Below the pieces are notes generated by a model. That model was not told where the DNA came from, did no database searches, and was given only the letters and a program-made list of their open reading frames with translations. Positions 8,528 to 16,004 of a stretch of 64,000 nucleotides of DNA are shown in pieces (the stretch's first letter is position 1; each line of letters begins with the position of its first letter). Both the position numbers and the translations under genes were made by a program. The DNA is from Achromobacter sp. B7 (GTDB taxonomy: Bacteria > Pseudomonadota > Gammaproteobacteria > Burkholderiales > Burkholderiaceae_B). Location of the stretch: positions 1,488,001 through 1,552,000 of the forward strand of contig NZ_CP032084.1 of assembly GCF_003600685.1 (NCBI RefSeq). Reading direction: 5' to 3'.

Positions 8528-9769
8528 ATGAAAGTGTCCTTACCGACCACATCCGCCCTGGCCCGGGCACTTTGCTGCGCGGCGCTTGCCGTGCCCGCTT
8601 TCGGCGCCCAGGCGGCCGACCCTTACGCCGCCTGCCTGTCGCAGCTGCGCGGCCCCGCGCAGAAAGCGGGCGTGTCCGCCGCCACCTTCGACACCCATAC
8701 GAAAGGCTTGTTGCCCGACATGGCGGTCATCGATCTGCTGGATGCACAGCCCGAATTCAAGACGCCCATCTGGGACTACATGGCGGGCCTGGTGGATGAC
8801 GAGCGCGTGGCGGACGGGCAGGCCGGCATGGCGCGCTGGCAGGCTGACCTGGCGCGTGCGGCGTCGCGCTATCAGGTTGACCCAGCCACCATCGCGGCGG
8901 TCTGGGGTGTGGAGAGCAACTTCGGCCGTACGCTGGGCGGGCGCCCCTTGTTGACGTCCCTGTCCACGCTGTCGTGCTTTGGTCGGCGGCAAGCCTATTT
9001 CCGAGGCGAATTTTTTTCGACGCTGAAAATCATCCAGGACGAACACATCGCGCCGGAGCGGCTGGCGGGTTCGTGGGCCGGCGCTTTTGGTCAAACGCAG
9101 TTCATGCCGTCGACCTATCTGCGGCTGGCCGTGGATTTTGATGGCGACGGCCGCCGCGACCTGGTCGACAGCGTGCCCGACGCACTGGCCTCAACCGCCA
9201 ACTTCCTGAAACGCGCCGGCTGGAATCCGCAATTGATATGGGGCTATGAAGTCCGCCTGCCCGCCGCGCTGGATACGGCCGGGGCGGGGCGCAAGAACAA
9301 ACGGGCAATGTCCGCGTGGGCAAAACAAGGCGTGACCCGCGCGGACGGGCAAGCGCTGCCCGCGGGCGATACGCCCGTCGGCCTGCTGCTGCCGGCCGGC
9401 AGAAAAGGCCCCGCGTTTCTCGTAACTCGCAATTTCGATGCGCTGTATTCGTACAACGCGGCCGAAAGCTATGCCCTGGCCATCGCCCATCTGTCGGACC
9501 GCTTGCGCGGCGGCGGCCCGCTGCTGCAAGCCTGGCCCACCGACGACCCGGGGCTGTCGCGGGCGGAACGCCGCGACCTGCAACGCTTGTTGATCGCCAA
9601 GGGCTATGACGTGGGCGAACCCGATGGGATGGTGGGCACCCGCACGCGCCAGGCCTTGCAAGCCGCCCAACGTGAACTGGGGCTGCCCGCTGACGGGCGC
9701 GCGGGCCAGAAAGCGCTGCGGGCGCTGCGGGCGTCGCAGGCATCCCAGGCGCCCACTCTGCCGCGTTGA
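8528..9769 (+). CDS. lytic murein transglycosylase, MltB family, with peptidoglycan-binding domain
   Basis: 413 residues from the ATG at 8528, chosen because AGGAA lies eight bases upstream and the protein then begins with a clean signal peptide (MKVSLPTT to AQA). The SLT_2 catalytic domain shows the acid Glu in VWGVESNFGR and the AGAFGQTQFMPSTY block. The last 70 residues are a PG_binding_1 domain (LLIAKGYDVGEPDG, GTRTRQALQAAQ). It cleaves the MurNAc-GlcNAc bond in the periplasm to give 1,6-anhydro ends. No lipobox cysteine follows the signal, so it is soluble periplasmic, unlike the lipoprotein MltB at 43865-45019. Confidence 0.92.
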   Translation: MKVSLPTTSALARALCCAALAVPAFGAQAADPYAACLSQLRGPAQKAGVSAATFDTHTKGLLPDMAVIDLLDAQPEFKTPIWDYMAGLVDDERVADGQAGMARWQADLARAASRYQVDPATIAAVWGVESNFGRTLGGRPLLTSLSTLSCFGRRQAYFRGEFFSTLKIIQDEHIAPERLAGSWAGAFGQTQFMPSTYLRLAVDFDGDGRRDLVDSVPDALASTANFLKRAGWNPQLIWGYEVRLPAALDTAGAGRKNKRAMSAWAKQGVTRADGQALPAGDTPVGLLLPAGRKGPAFLVTRNFDALYSYNAAESYALAIAHLSDRLRGGGPLLQAWPTDDPGLSRAERRDLQRLLIAKGYDVGEPDGMVGTRTRQALQAAQRELGLPADGRAGQKALRALRASQASQAPTLPR

Positions 9770-9888
9770 TCCCGCCCAGCGGCCGGATTTACAAGTTTTG
9801 CAAAGATCCGGCCTCGGGTAACCGCCTTGACATGCCGCGCGCCGGTCCCGGCCCTATACTGGTTTTCCCACTTTTCAGGAGCACCGCG

Positions 9889-10302
9889 ATGAGCTTGTTG
9901 GATACCTTGGCCTCGATGGCCGGCGGCGGTCAGCAAGGAGGCTCGGCATCGCTGCTGCCGGCGCTGATCGAACAATTGAACAAATATCCGGGCGGTCTTA
10001 CCGGCCTGATCGCCAGCTTTCAGAAGGGCGGCTTGAGCGAAATCGTGGCGTCTTGGGTGGGCACGGGGCAGAACCTGCCCGTCAGTCCCGACCAGCTGGG
10101 CGCCGTGCTGGACCCGGGCGTCGTCAACGAACTGGCCGCCAAGACCGGGCAGGACACCGATTCGGTGCTGGGCTCGCTGTCGGCGCTGTTGCCGCAACTG
10201 GTGGACAAGGCTACGCCGCAAGGCGAGGTCCAGCCTGGCCAGGATTTCAACCCGACCGATCTGCTGGCCTCGTTATCCGGCATGTTCGGCAATCGGGGCT
10301 GA
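9889..10302 (+). CDS. YidB-like protein (DUF937 type)
   Basis: 137 residues from the ATG at 9889, fixed by an AGGAG at 9877-9881. The sequence MSLLDTLASMAGGGQQGG, the Gly-rich linker and the central ASWVGTGQNLPVSPDQL motif match YidB and related small proteins of unknown function. No signal peptide. Upstream, a perfect TTGACA (9827-9832) and a good TATACT (9855-9860) are separated by 22 bases, too far for a standard promoter, so the true promoter is uncertain. The following DUF4434 gene lies in the same frame, 21 bases downstream. Confidence 0.85.
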   Translation: MSLLDTLASMAGGGQQGGSASLLPALIEQLNKYPGGLTGLIASFQKGGLSEIVASWVGTGQNLPVSPDQLGAVLDPGVVNELAAKTGQDTDSVLGSLSALLPQLVDKATPQGEVQPGQDFNPTDLLASLSGMFGNRG

Positions 10303-10323
10303 CCCAGCGGGACGGGCTTACCC

Positions 10324-11316
10324 CTGATACGTCAACCGCTTTCCTCTCCCACCCGCCGGCGCCTGTTGCAGGCGCTGGCCGTGGGCGCGCTGGCGCCGTT
10401 GGCCGCCTGTGCGCCGCCCCTGTCCTTGAACGCCACGTTTCTGCAACTGTGGCGCAGCCATCTGGATTTGACGCCTGAAGACTGGCGCGTGCGGCTGTCG
10501 GCCTATCGGCGCTTGGGATGCCGCGAGATCTTCCTGCAATGGGTCGGCCTGGAAGGCGGACGCCCTGACGACTGGATGGCGTCCGATGCCACGCTGCGCA
10601 TGATTTTCGACGAGGCCGAACACCAGGGCCTGGGCGTGCATGTGGGCCTGCCTTACGACCAACGCTGGTGGGAGATGCTGGGCAATGCCAACCCGCGGGC
10701 ATTGGCAGCCTACCTGGACCACACCCGCACGCGCGGCGTGGCCTACATGCAGGCCGCGCCCTGGCCCAAGCGCAGGTCGTTTCGTGGGTGGTACCTGCCC
10801 TACGAGCTGGAACAATACAACTGGGCCTCTGCCGCGCGGCAAGCGTTGCTGATGCCGTGGCTGGACGCCTTGTCGCGCGCGGCGCAGGACACCAGCCGGG
10901 GGCGCCCGCCCTGTATTTCCACCTACCATTCCCGCCTGCCCACCGACGGTTCGCTGATGAATCTGTGGAGCGCCATCCTGGACCAGGTGGCGGTTCATCC
11001 CATGATCCAGGATGGCGTGGGCGTGTCCGGCCTGGCCAACTACCAGGCGCTTGCGCCGCTGCACGACATGCTGCTGGCGCGTCGCGCATCGTTCGATCTG
11101 GTCCTGGAACTGTTCGAAGAACTGCCCTCGGGCAGCACCGACGGCTCCACCTTCAAGGCACGCTCGGCGGACTTCGATCGCGTCAAGCAACAGTGGGAAG
11201 TCGCGCGCGGCTATGGCGCCAAGCGGGTGGTGGCGTTTGCGATTGACCCCTGGGTCATCGACAACACGCCCGAGGCGCGAGCGCTGATGCGCGCCTGGCT
11301 GGACGCGCGCGTCTAG
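10324..11316 (+). CDS. DUF4434 family putative glycoside hydrolase, exported
   Basis: About 330 residues. The fold is probably a TIM-barrel: FLQWVGLEGG, VHVGLPYDQRWWEML, YLPYELEQYNW. DUF4434 proteins are suspected glycosidases, but none of this sequence proves activity. The frame shows SPTRRRLLQALAVGALAPLAAC, a twin-arginine-like signal ending in a lipobox. There is no ATG, GTG or TTG before the RRR. Either CTG at 10324 (GGGACGGG seven bases upstream) or TTG at 10366 is used; TTG would delete the arginines, so I prefer the CTG. The stop codon interlocks with that of convergent nfrA (CTAG, 11313-11316). A role in trimming the NfrAB polysaccharide is inferred from position. Confidence 0.7.
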   Translation: MIRQPLSSPTRRRLLQALAVGALAPLAACAPPLSLNATFLQLWRSHLDLTPEDWRVRLSAYRRLGCREIFLQWVGLEGGRPDDWMASDATLRMIFDEAEHQGLGVHVGLPYDQRWWEMLGNANPRALAAYLDHTRTRGVAYMQAAPWPKRRSFRGWYLPYELEQYNWASAARQALLMPWLDALSRAAQDTSRGRPPCISTYHSRLPTDGSLMNLWSAILDQVAVHPMIQDGVGVSGLANYQALAPLHDMLLARRASFDLVLELFEELPSGSTDGSTFKARSADFDRVKQQWEVARGYGAKRVVAFAIDPWVIDNTPEARALMRAWLDARV

Positions 11317-14300
11317 TACGACAGCGTCAGGTTGATGAACAGCCCGCGCGCCCGGTCGGCCGCGCCCCCGCCGATGTTGAAACGGTACTGCGTGGTCAGG
11401 TCCAGATAGGATCGTGGCGCGTTGTAGTGGTCTTCACGGAACCAGTAACGCACGTTGAAGCCGGGGCCCGCGCCCAGTGACCATGACGAGCCATTGCCTT
11501 GTTGGTCGATGGAATATGAATCGCCTTGGATGTTGAAGGAGGCGCGGTTCTTGTTCCACAGCCAGTCGGCGCCCACGACCGCATACGGAAAGAACACCAG
11601 CCGGTCGCTGATGGCATCCATCCGATAGCTGCGGCCCACCCGCAGTTCACCGGCGCCAAATGCCTGGTCGCGTTTCATGCGGCCGGAAACTTTGTCGCTG
11701 TCTTCCCCGGTGGCGTTGTTGCGCAGCCAGAATTTTGCGGGCATGTCCTGCCAGGAATAGCCGCCCTGCAAATAGCCTTCCATCGTGAACCAGTCGGGGC
11801 GGTCGATGCGCAGGTTCGTGCCTTCGTACAAGCCATAGGTGATGTAGGCCAGCCACGCGCCGTTGTCCGCCGTGGTCTGGTAGTGGGGCGATTGATTCGT
11901 CTGATTCAGCGCGCAACGCAGGGCGGCCGGCGCGGGGCTGAACGTGCCCTGGCGCGTGGCAGTGCCCAGGTTGAACTGCCGTTCGATGCCGAACGTCAGG
12001 CCCACCTCGGTGGATGGCGTGAAGCGCATGCCCAGCGACCCGACCGTCGTGGGCAAGCCCGCGATGCCTTCGTTGCGGGTCTCTGCGACATCGATGCTGC
12101 CCCCGCATGGGTCGGCGACGGTCTGGCCGGTCGTCTTGCCGCCTTTGTCATACAAGGTGTTGGAAAAGCGGCCATACAACTCGAAGGTCTGCGTGGCCGA
12201 ATTCAGGAAGTCAGCCGGGCGCCAGAAGATCTCGGCCGTGCTGAAGACGGCGTCGCCAGGCACCGTGATTGCCGCACCGCCCAGCCCGGAGGACGCCGGC
12301 CGTGCGCCGCGATAGCCGGCGGACACATAGCCGCCCCATTCACGCGACAACTCGGCAACGCCGCTGCGCGTGTCGAAGCGCTGCTGCGGTGTCAGTTCCA
12401 GTTTGCCGGCATCGGCTTCATCGATCGCCTGCTTTAAATCCGCCACCGCGCCGCGCTTGTCGCCCGCGCCGGCGCGCGCATAGCCTTCGTCCAGGATCAC
12501 GGTGGGCGGCGCCTTGCCGGTGGCGCGCGCGGCCTGGAAGTCTTGCAATGCCAGGGCCGGCTGCTTCATACGTTGGCGCAGGTAGCCGCGCTGCATCAGC
12601 AGCGTGGGGTCGTTGGGTTGCGCCACCAGCGCGTCGGTCATGCGTTGATGGGCCTCGGCCAGCTGTGCGCCTTTGCCGGCCGCAAGCGTGGTGGTCAACA
12701 GCCGCTGGTATTCCGGGTTGGCCGGGTCTTGCTCGACGGCCAGGCGGGCCTGAGCGATGGCTTCGGCATAATCTTCGCGCGCATAGGCGGCATAGGCCCG
12801 CGCGGCGGGGCCGCCGCTGCCGACCGCGTCGGACGGCAGCAGTTCGCAGTAGGCGCCGGGCTGCGCATTGCGGCAGTCTTGGACCGGCGCGGGGTAATTG
12901 GCCAGCGTCAGCGTGGCGGGCACGGCGGGCCGGGAACGCGCACGTTTTATCCGCGCATCGGCGGCGTTGTCCTGGTTGCCCAATGGCGTCATCAAGGCCA
13001 GCGCGCGGGCATTTTCGCCGCCGGCCAATGCGGCGTCGGCGGCCAGCAGCCGGACGTTGCGGCGCTGGGCTTCGGTTAATTGTCCTTGCTTGAGCGCCGC
13101 GTCAAAGTCCGCGTTCGCCAGATCGGTCTTGCCCTGGCGCTGGCGCAGGTAGCCGCGCATGACCAGTGCCGTAACGTTGCCGTTGGGCGCGCGGGTGGCG
13201 GGGGTGGCTTCGGCGCCGACGGTGGCGTTGGTGACCCCGGTGGCGTTAGTGACCGCGGTGGCGTTAGTGACACCGGTGGCGTTAGTGACACCGGTGACGC
13301 CAGTGACGCCGGGGGCTTCGGCGCCTGCGGTGGCGTTGATGGCGTCGGTGGCGGCCGCTTCGGCTTCGGCCAGGCGGTCGCTTTGCATCAGCGCCGTTAT
13401 CAGCAGCATGCGATAGCTGGCGGTGTCGGGTGACGCCGCCACGGCCTGGCGCGCCAACGGCACGGCATCATCCACACGGTTGTTGCTTAATGCCTGGTAG
13501 GCGGCGTCGGCCTGTTTGGCGGCCATGCGCGCTGCCATCGTCTGGCGCCGAGCAGCCAGATCCTTTTTGTTCGGAGCGCCCAGCGCAATCGCGCGGTCGA
13601 TGGCGGCGTCGGCCTGGGCGTATTGGTGCTGCGCTTCCAATGCGTCCAGCCACAGCATGGCCCACGCACCTTGCTTGGGGTCGATGCGAAATGCACGCTC
13701 GGCGCCGCTTGCGGCAGCGGCATAGTCGCCGCGCTTGTAGTCGGCGTAGGCGCGTGTGGCGATGGGATAGCCGCGACGGTAGGCCGAGGCGGCGGGGGAT
13801 GCGGCAGGCGATGCAGAGGCCGATGCAGCGGCCGATGCGGAGCCGGGCGCGGTGGCGGCAGCAGTACCGGGCCCCGGCCCTGGCCCAGGCACGGTCGCCG
13901 GGGCGGGCGTGGAAGCCGAGGCGGCTGGCGGTGCCGCGCGCAGATTGGCGCGGGCCTGCCGTAACGCTGGCGTATCGATGCCTTCCTTGATGGCGTCGGC
14001 GGCGGCTTGGTCGGCTTCTTTCAGCTTGCCTTGTTTTTGCAGCGCGTAGATTCGCAGCAGGTGCAAGCGTTCCACGTCCGGGCGCAGCACAATGGCCGAT
14101 GCGGCCTGCCGCGCAGCCAGCTCATAGTTGCCGGCATCGAAATTCTTGTAAGCCTCTTCGGCAAACCGAAACGCGGCGCCTTCCAGCGGCGCTTCCGTTT
14201 TCGCGGTGGCGGGCGTGGCGCTTTGCGCGCTGGCTGGCGGCGCAACCCCCATGGTGGCCAGGGCGGCGGACAGAATCAGCGAACGGGTCAACGGTGTCAT
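11313..14300 (-). CDS. nfrA: NfrA-type outer-membrane polysaccharide secretion protein with TPRs
   Basis: 995 residues. A signal peptide (cleavage after ASAQ) is followed by many tetratricopeptide-like repeats (about 40-700, for example YKNFDAGNYELAARQAASAI). A carboxyl part of about 300 residues looks like the NfrA beta-barrel, with alternating aromatic strands, and ends TRGLFINLTLSY-like with a terminal aromatic residue. In E. coli, NfrA is the outer-membrane receptor of phage N4 and part of a glycan-export pathway with NfrB. A Pro/Ala/Ser-rich linker (about 120-170) and an 18-bp repeat array encoding VTNATG units (13221-13310) interrupt the TPRs. It overlaps nfrB by four bases. Confidence 0.85.
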   Translation of the reverse strand: MTPLTRSLILSAALATMGVAPPASAQSATPATAKTEAPLEGAAFRFAEEAYKNFDAGNYELAARQAASAIVLRPDVERLHLLRIYALQKQGKLKEADQAAADAIKEGIDTPALRQARANLRAAPPAASASTPAPATVPGPGPGPGTAAATAPGSASAAASASASPAASPAASAYRRGYPIATRAYADYKRGDYAAAASGAERAFRIDPKQGAWAMLWLDALEAQHQYAQADAAIDRAIALGAPNKKDLAARRQTMAARMAAKQADAAYQALSNNRVDDAVPLARQAVAASPDTASYRMLLITALMQSDRLAEAEAAATDAINATAGAEAPGVTGVTGVTNATGVTNATAVTNATGVTNATVGAEATPATRAPNGNVTALVMRGYLRQRQGKTDLANADFDAALKQGQLTEAQRRNVRLLAADAALAGGENARALALMTPLGNQDNAADARIKRARSRPAVPATLTLANYPAPVQDCRNAQPGAYCELLPSDAVGSGGPAARAYAAYAREDYAEAIAQARLAVEQDPANPEYQRLLTTTLAAGKGAQLAEAHQRMTDALVAQPNDPTLLMQRGYLRQRMKQPALALQDFQAARATGKAPPTVILDEGYARAGAGDKRGAVADLKQAIDEADAGKLELTPQQRFDTRSGVAELSREWGGYVSAGYRGARPASSGLGGAAITVPGDAVFSTAEIFWRPADFLNSATQTFELYGRFSNTLYDKGGKTTGQTVADPCGGSIDVAETRNEGIAGLPTTVGSLGMRFTPSTEVGLTFGIERQFNLGTATRQGTFSPAPAALRCALNQTNQSPHYQTTADNGAWLAYITYGLYEGTNLRIDRPDWFTMEGYLQGGYSWQDMPAKFWLRNNATGEDSDKVSGRMKRDQAFGAGELRVGRSYRMDAISDRLVFFPYAVVGADWLWNKNRASFNIQGDSYSIDQQGNGSSWSLGAGPGFNVRYWFREDHYNAPRSYLDLTTQYRFNIGGGAADRARGLFINLTLSY
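13221..13310. repeat. in-frame 18-bp tandem repeat in nfrA
   Basis: Five 18-base units, GGTGGCGTTAGTGACACC and variants, at 13221, 13239, 13257, 13275 and 13293. Units 3 and 4 are identical and the others differ at one to five positions. On the coding (minus) strand they give a VTNATG-type hexapeptide repeat inside a linker between TPR blocks. Because 18 is a multiple of three, changes in copy number would not break the frame. Confidence 0.85.
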
Positions 14301-15991
14301 GTCGGCGCGGGTTTGTCTTTGGAGTGCGGCGGTGTGGTCGCCTGTCCTGATTGTTGAAAGTCGATGGCTTCGCTTAGCGTGCCTTCGTCCAACCAGCCTT
14401 GCTCGGTCAGGATCTGTCCCAACGGCTTTTTTTCGCGCGCCTGGATCTCAAGCGCGCGCGCCAGCGTGTCCTGGTCAATGGCCTGCCAGGACAACAACAA
14501 TTCGCCAAGCCGCTGGCGTTGCTGCGATAACTGGTCCGTGCTGGGGAAGTCGTGCATGGTCTTGTCCCATGCCAGTCGCTTGCCCGTGATCAGGTGTGCG
14601 ATGAACAGACGCCATGCGCGCGCCGCGGCCATGGCGTTGATGAAGTTGCCCACGATCATGCGGGGAATCGACAGCACCGCGTGTTCCCAGCCATACATGC
14701 GCCCGACGAAGTACGCGCGCTGCACAACGCGAAGCAGCAGCGCCACGGCGTTGAGCCACATCAAAATCACCAACCATCCTCCGGGCCGGAAATACGACGG
14801 GTAGTACACCTTCCACCATCCAAATTTATCGGCCAGGAAGAACACGAAGAAGTTCGCCAGCAACACGTAGGCCAGGATGGCGATAAAGGACGTCACCAGG
14901 CCCTTGCGGTCACGAAACAGCAGGTACCGATTGGCCAGGGACCCGGTCCAGCCCACTTGTTGCCACCCTTGCAAACCGATGCCCAATGTCCAGCGCGCCT
15001 TTTGCCGGTACGCGGTGCGAAACGTGTTCGGAAAATACTCACGCACGCCCAGCGGCATGCGGATCGTGGAAACTCTTTCTGGCCCCAGGCCGAACCACGA
15101 GCGGCGGCGCGTGACGTATTCCACTTCGAACTTGCCGAAGATCTGCTTCATGCCGCGCTGCGCCAACCGCGCCCCGATGTCGTAGTCTTCTGTCAGCGTG
15201 TCGGTATTGAACGGCTGGTTGTTGGTTTCGGCCGCCAGCTCCTCCAGCGCGCGTCGCGAGAAGCAGGTGCCCACGCCGGCGGACGGCACCATCTTCGACA
15301 AGCTCTCGCGCACCACGAGGTCCTTGGTGTGCCATTCGGCGAATTCGTCCATGTAGGTGCCGGCCACCAGCTCGTGCCAGTGACGTTCCAGCGACGTGAC
15401 CGGCAGCTGGATGAAGTCGATGCGCGGCAGCAGATAGTTGTAGTACTTGAGCTCCAGCGGATGCAGCACGTCTTCGCTGTCGTGCAGGATGACGCCGGCA
15501 AACGGCACGGGCTGCTTCGCGTTCTGCGCGAAGATGGCCTGCACGATCCAGTTCAGGCAATCGGCCTTGCAGGTAGGCCCGTCATGCGGCACTTCAACGC
15601 GGATCAGCTTGCGGTAACGCCGCCGCATCCGCTCGACTTCGTCGATGGTGCGCTGGTCGTTCTGGTAGGTGCCCGCGAAGATCATGTAGTCCTTGTATTC
15701 CAGCGTGGACACCATGGTTTCAAGCATCGACGAGATCACGTCGTACTCCAGCCAGGCAGGCACCATGATTGCCAGCGGCTGTTCGGGCTTGGCGCGCAAC
15801 TCCTCGGCGGACAGCGCGGTGTAGCGTCGCTTGACGGTCAGCGAACGGCGCAGTTCGCGCAGCCAGAACCAGGCGTCGATGAACAGATCATCCAGGCTGG
15901 ACAGCAGGATGATGACCCCCACGACGGCGGTCACCACTTCCAGCCCGCGGTAATAGTCCGCGATGAAATACGGCCAATAAAGCGAAGACAT
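14297..15991 (-). CDS. nfrB: NfrB-type membrane glycosyltransferase with C-terminal MshEN-like domain
   Basis: 564 residues. An amino-terminal membrane segment is followed by a GT2 catalytic domain: VPAWLEYDVISSMLETM, DSEDVLHPLE, TEDYDIGARL and the QKARW acceptor motif. Several membrane helices (about 380-450) come next. The last 70 residues form an MshEN-like module (RLGELLLSWQAI and PLGQILTEQGWL), the fold that binds cyclic di-GMP in MshE and E. coli NfrB. In the first half-motif the conserved Gly after the Trp is Gln, so affinity may be altered. NfrB polymerises a ManNAc-related glycan exported by NfrA. It follows the bcsB-like gene by 13 bases. Confidence 0.87.
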   Translation of the reverse strand: MSSLYWPYFIADYYRGLEVVTAVVGVIILLSSLDDLFIDAWFWLRELRRSLTVKRRYTALSAEELRAKPEQPLAIMVPAWLEYDVISSMLETMVSTLEYKDYMIFAGTYQNDQRTIDEVERMRRRYRKLIRVEVPHDGPTCKADCLNWIVQAIFAQNAKQPVPFAGVILHDSEDVLHPLELKYYNYLLPRIDFIQLPVTSLERHWHELVAGTYMDEFAEWHTKDLVVRESLSKMVPSAGVGTCFSRRALEELAAETNNQPFNTDTLTEDYDIGARLAQRGMKQIFGKFEVEYVTRRRSWFGLGPERVSTIRMPLGVREYFPNTFRTAYRQKARWTLGIGLQGWQQVGWTGSLANRYLLFRDRKGLVTSFIAILAYVLLANFFVFFLADKFGWWKVYYPSYFRPGGWLVILMWLNAVALLLRVVQRAYFVGRMYGWEHAVLSIPRMIVGNFINAMAAARAWRLFIAHLITGKRLAWDKTMHDFPSTDQLSQQRQRLGELLLSWQAIDQDTLARALEIQAREKKPLGQILTEQGWLDEGTLSEAIDFQQSGQATTPPHSKDKPAPT

Positions 15992-16004
15992 GGCGGTGTC
16001 CGGC

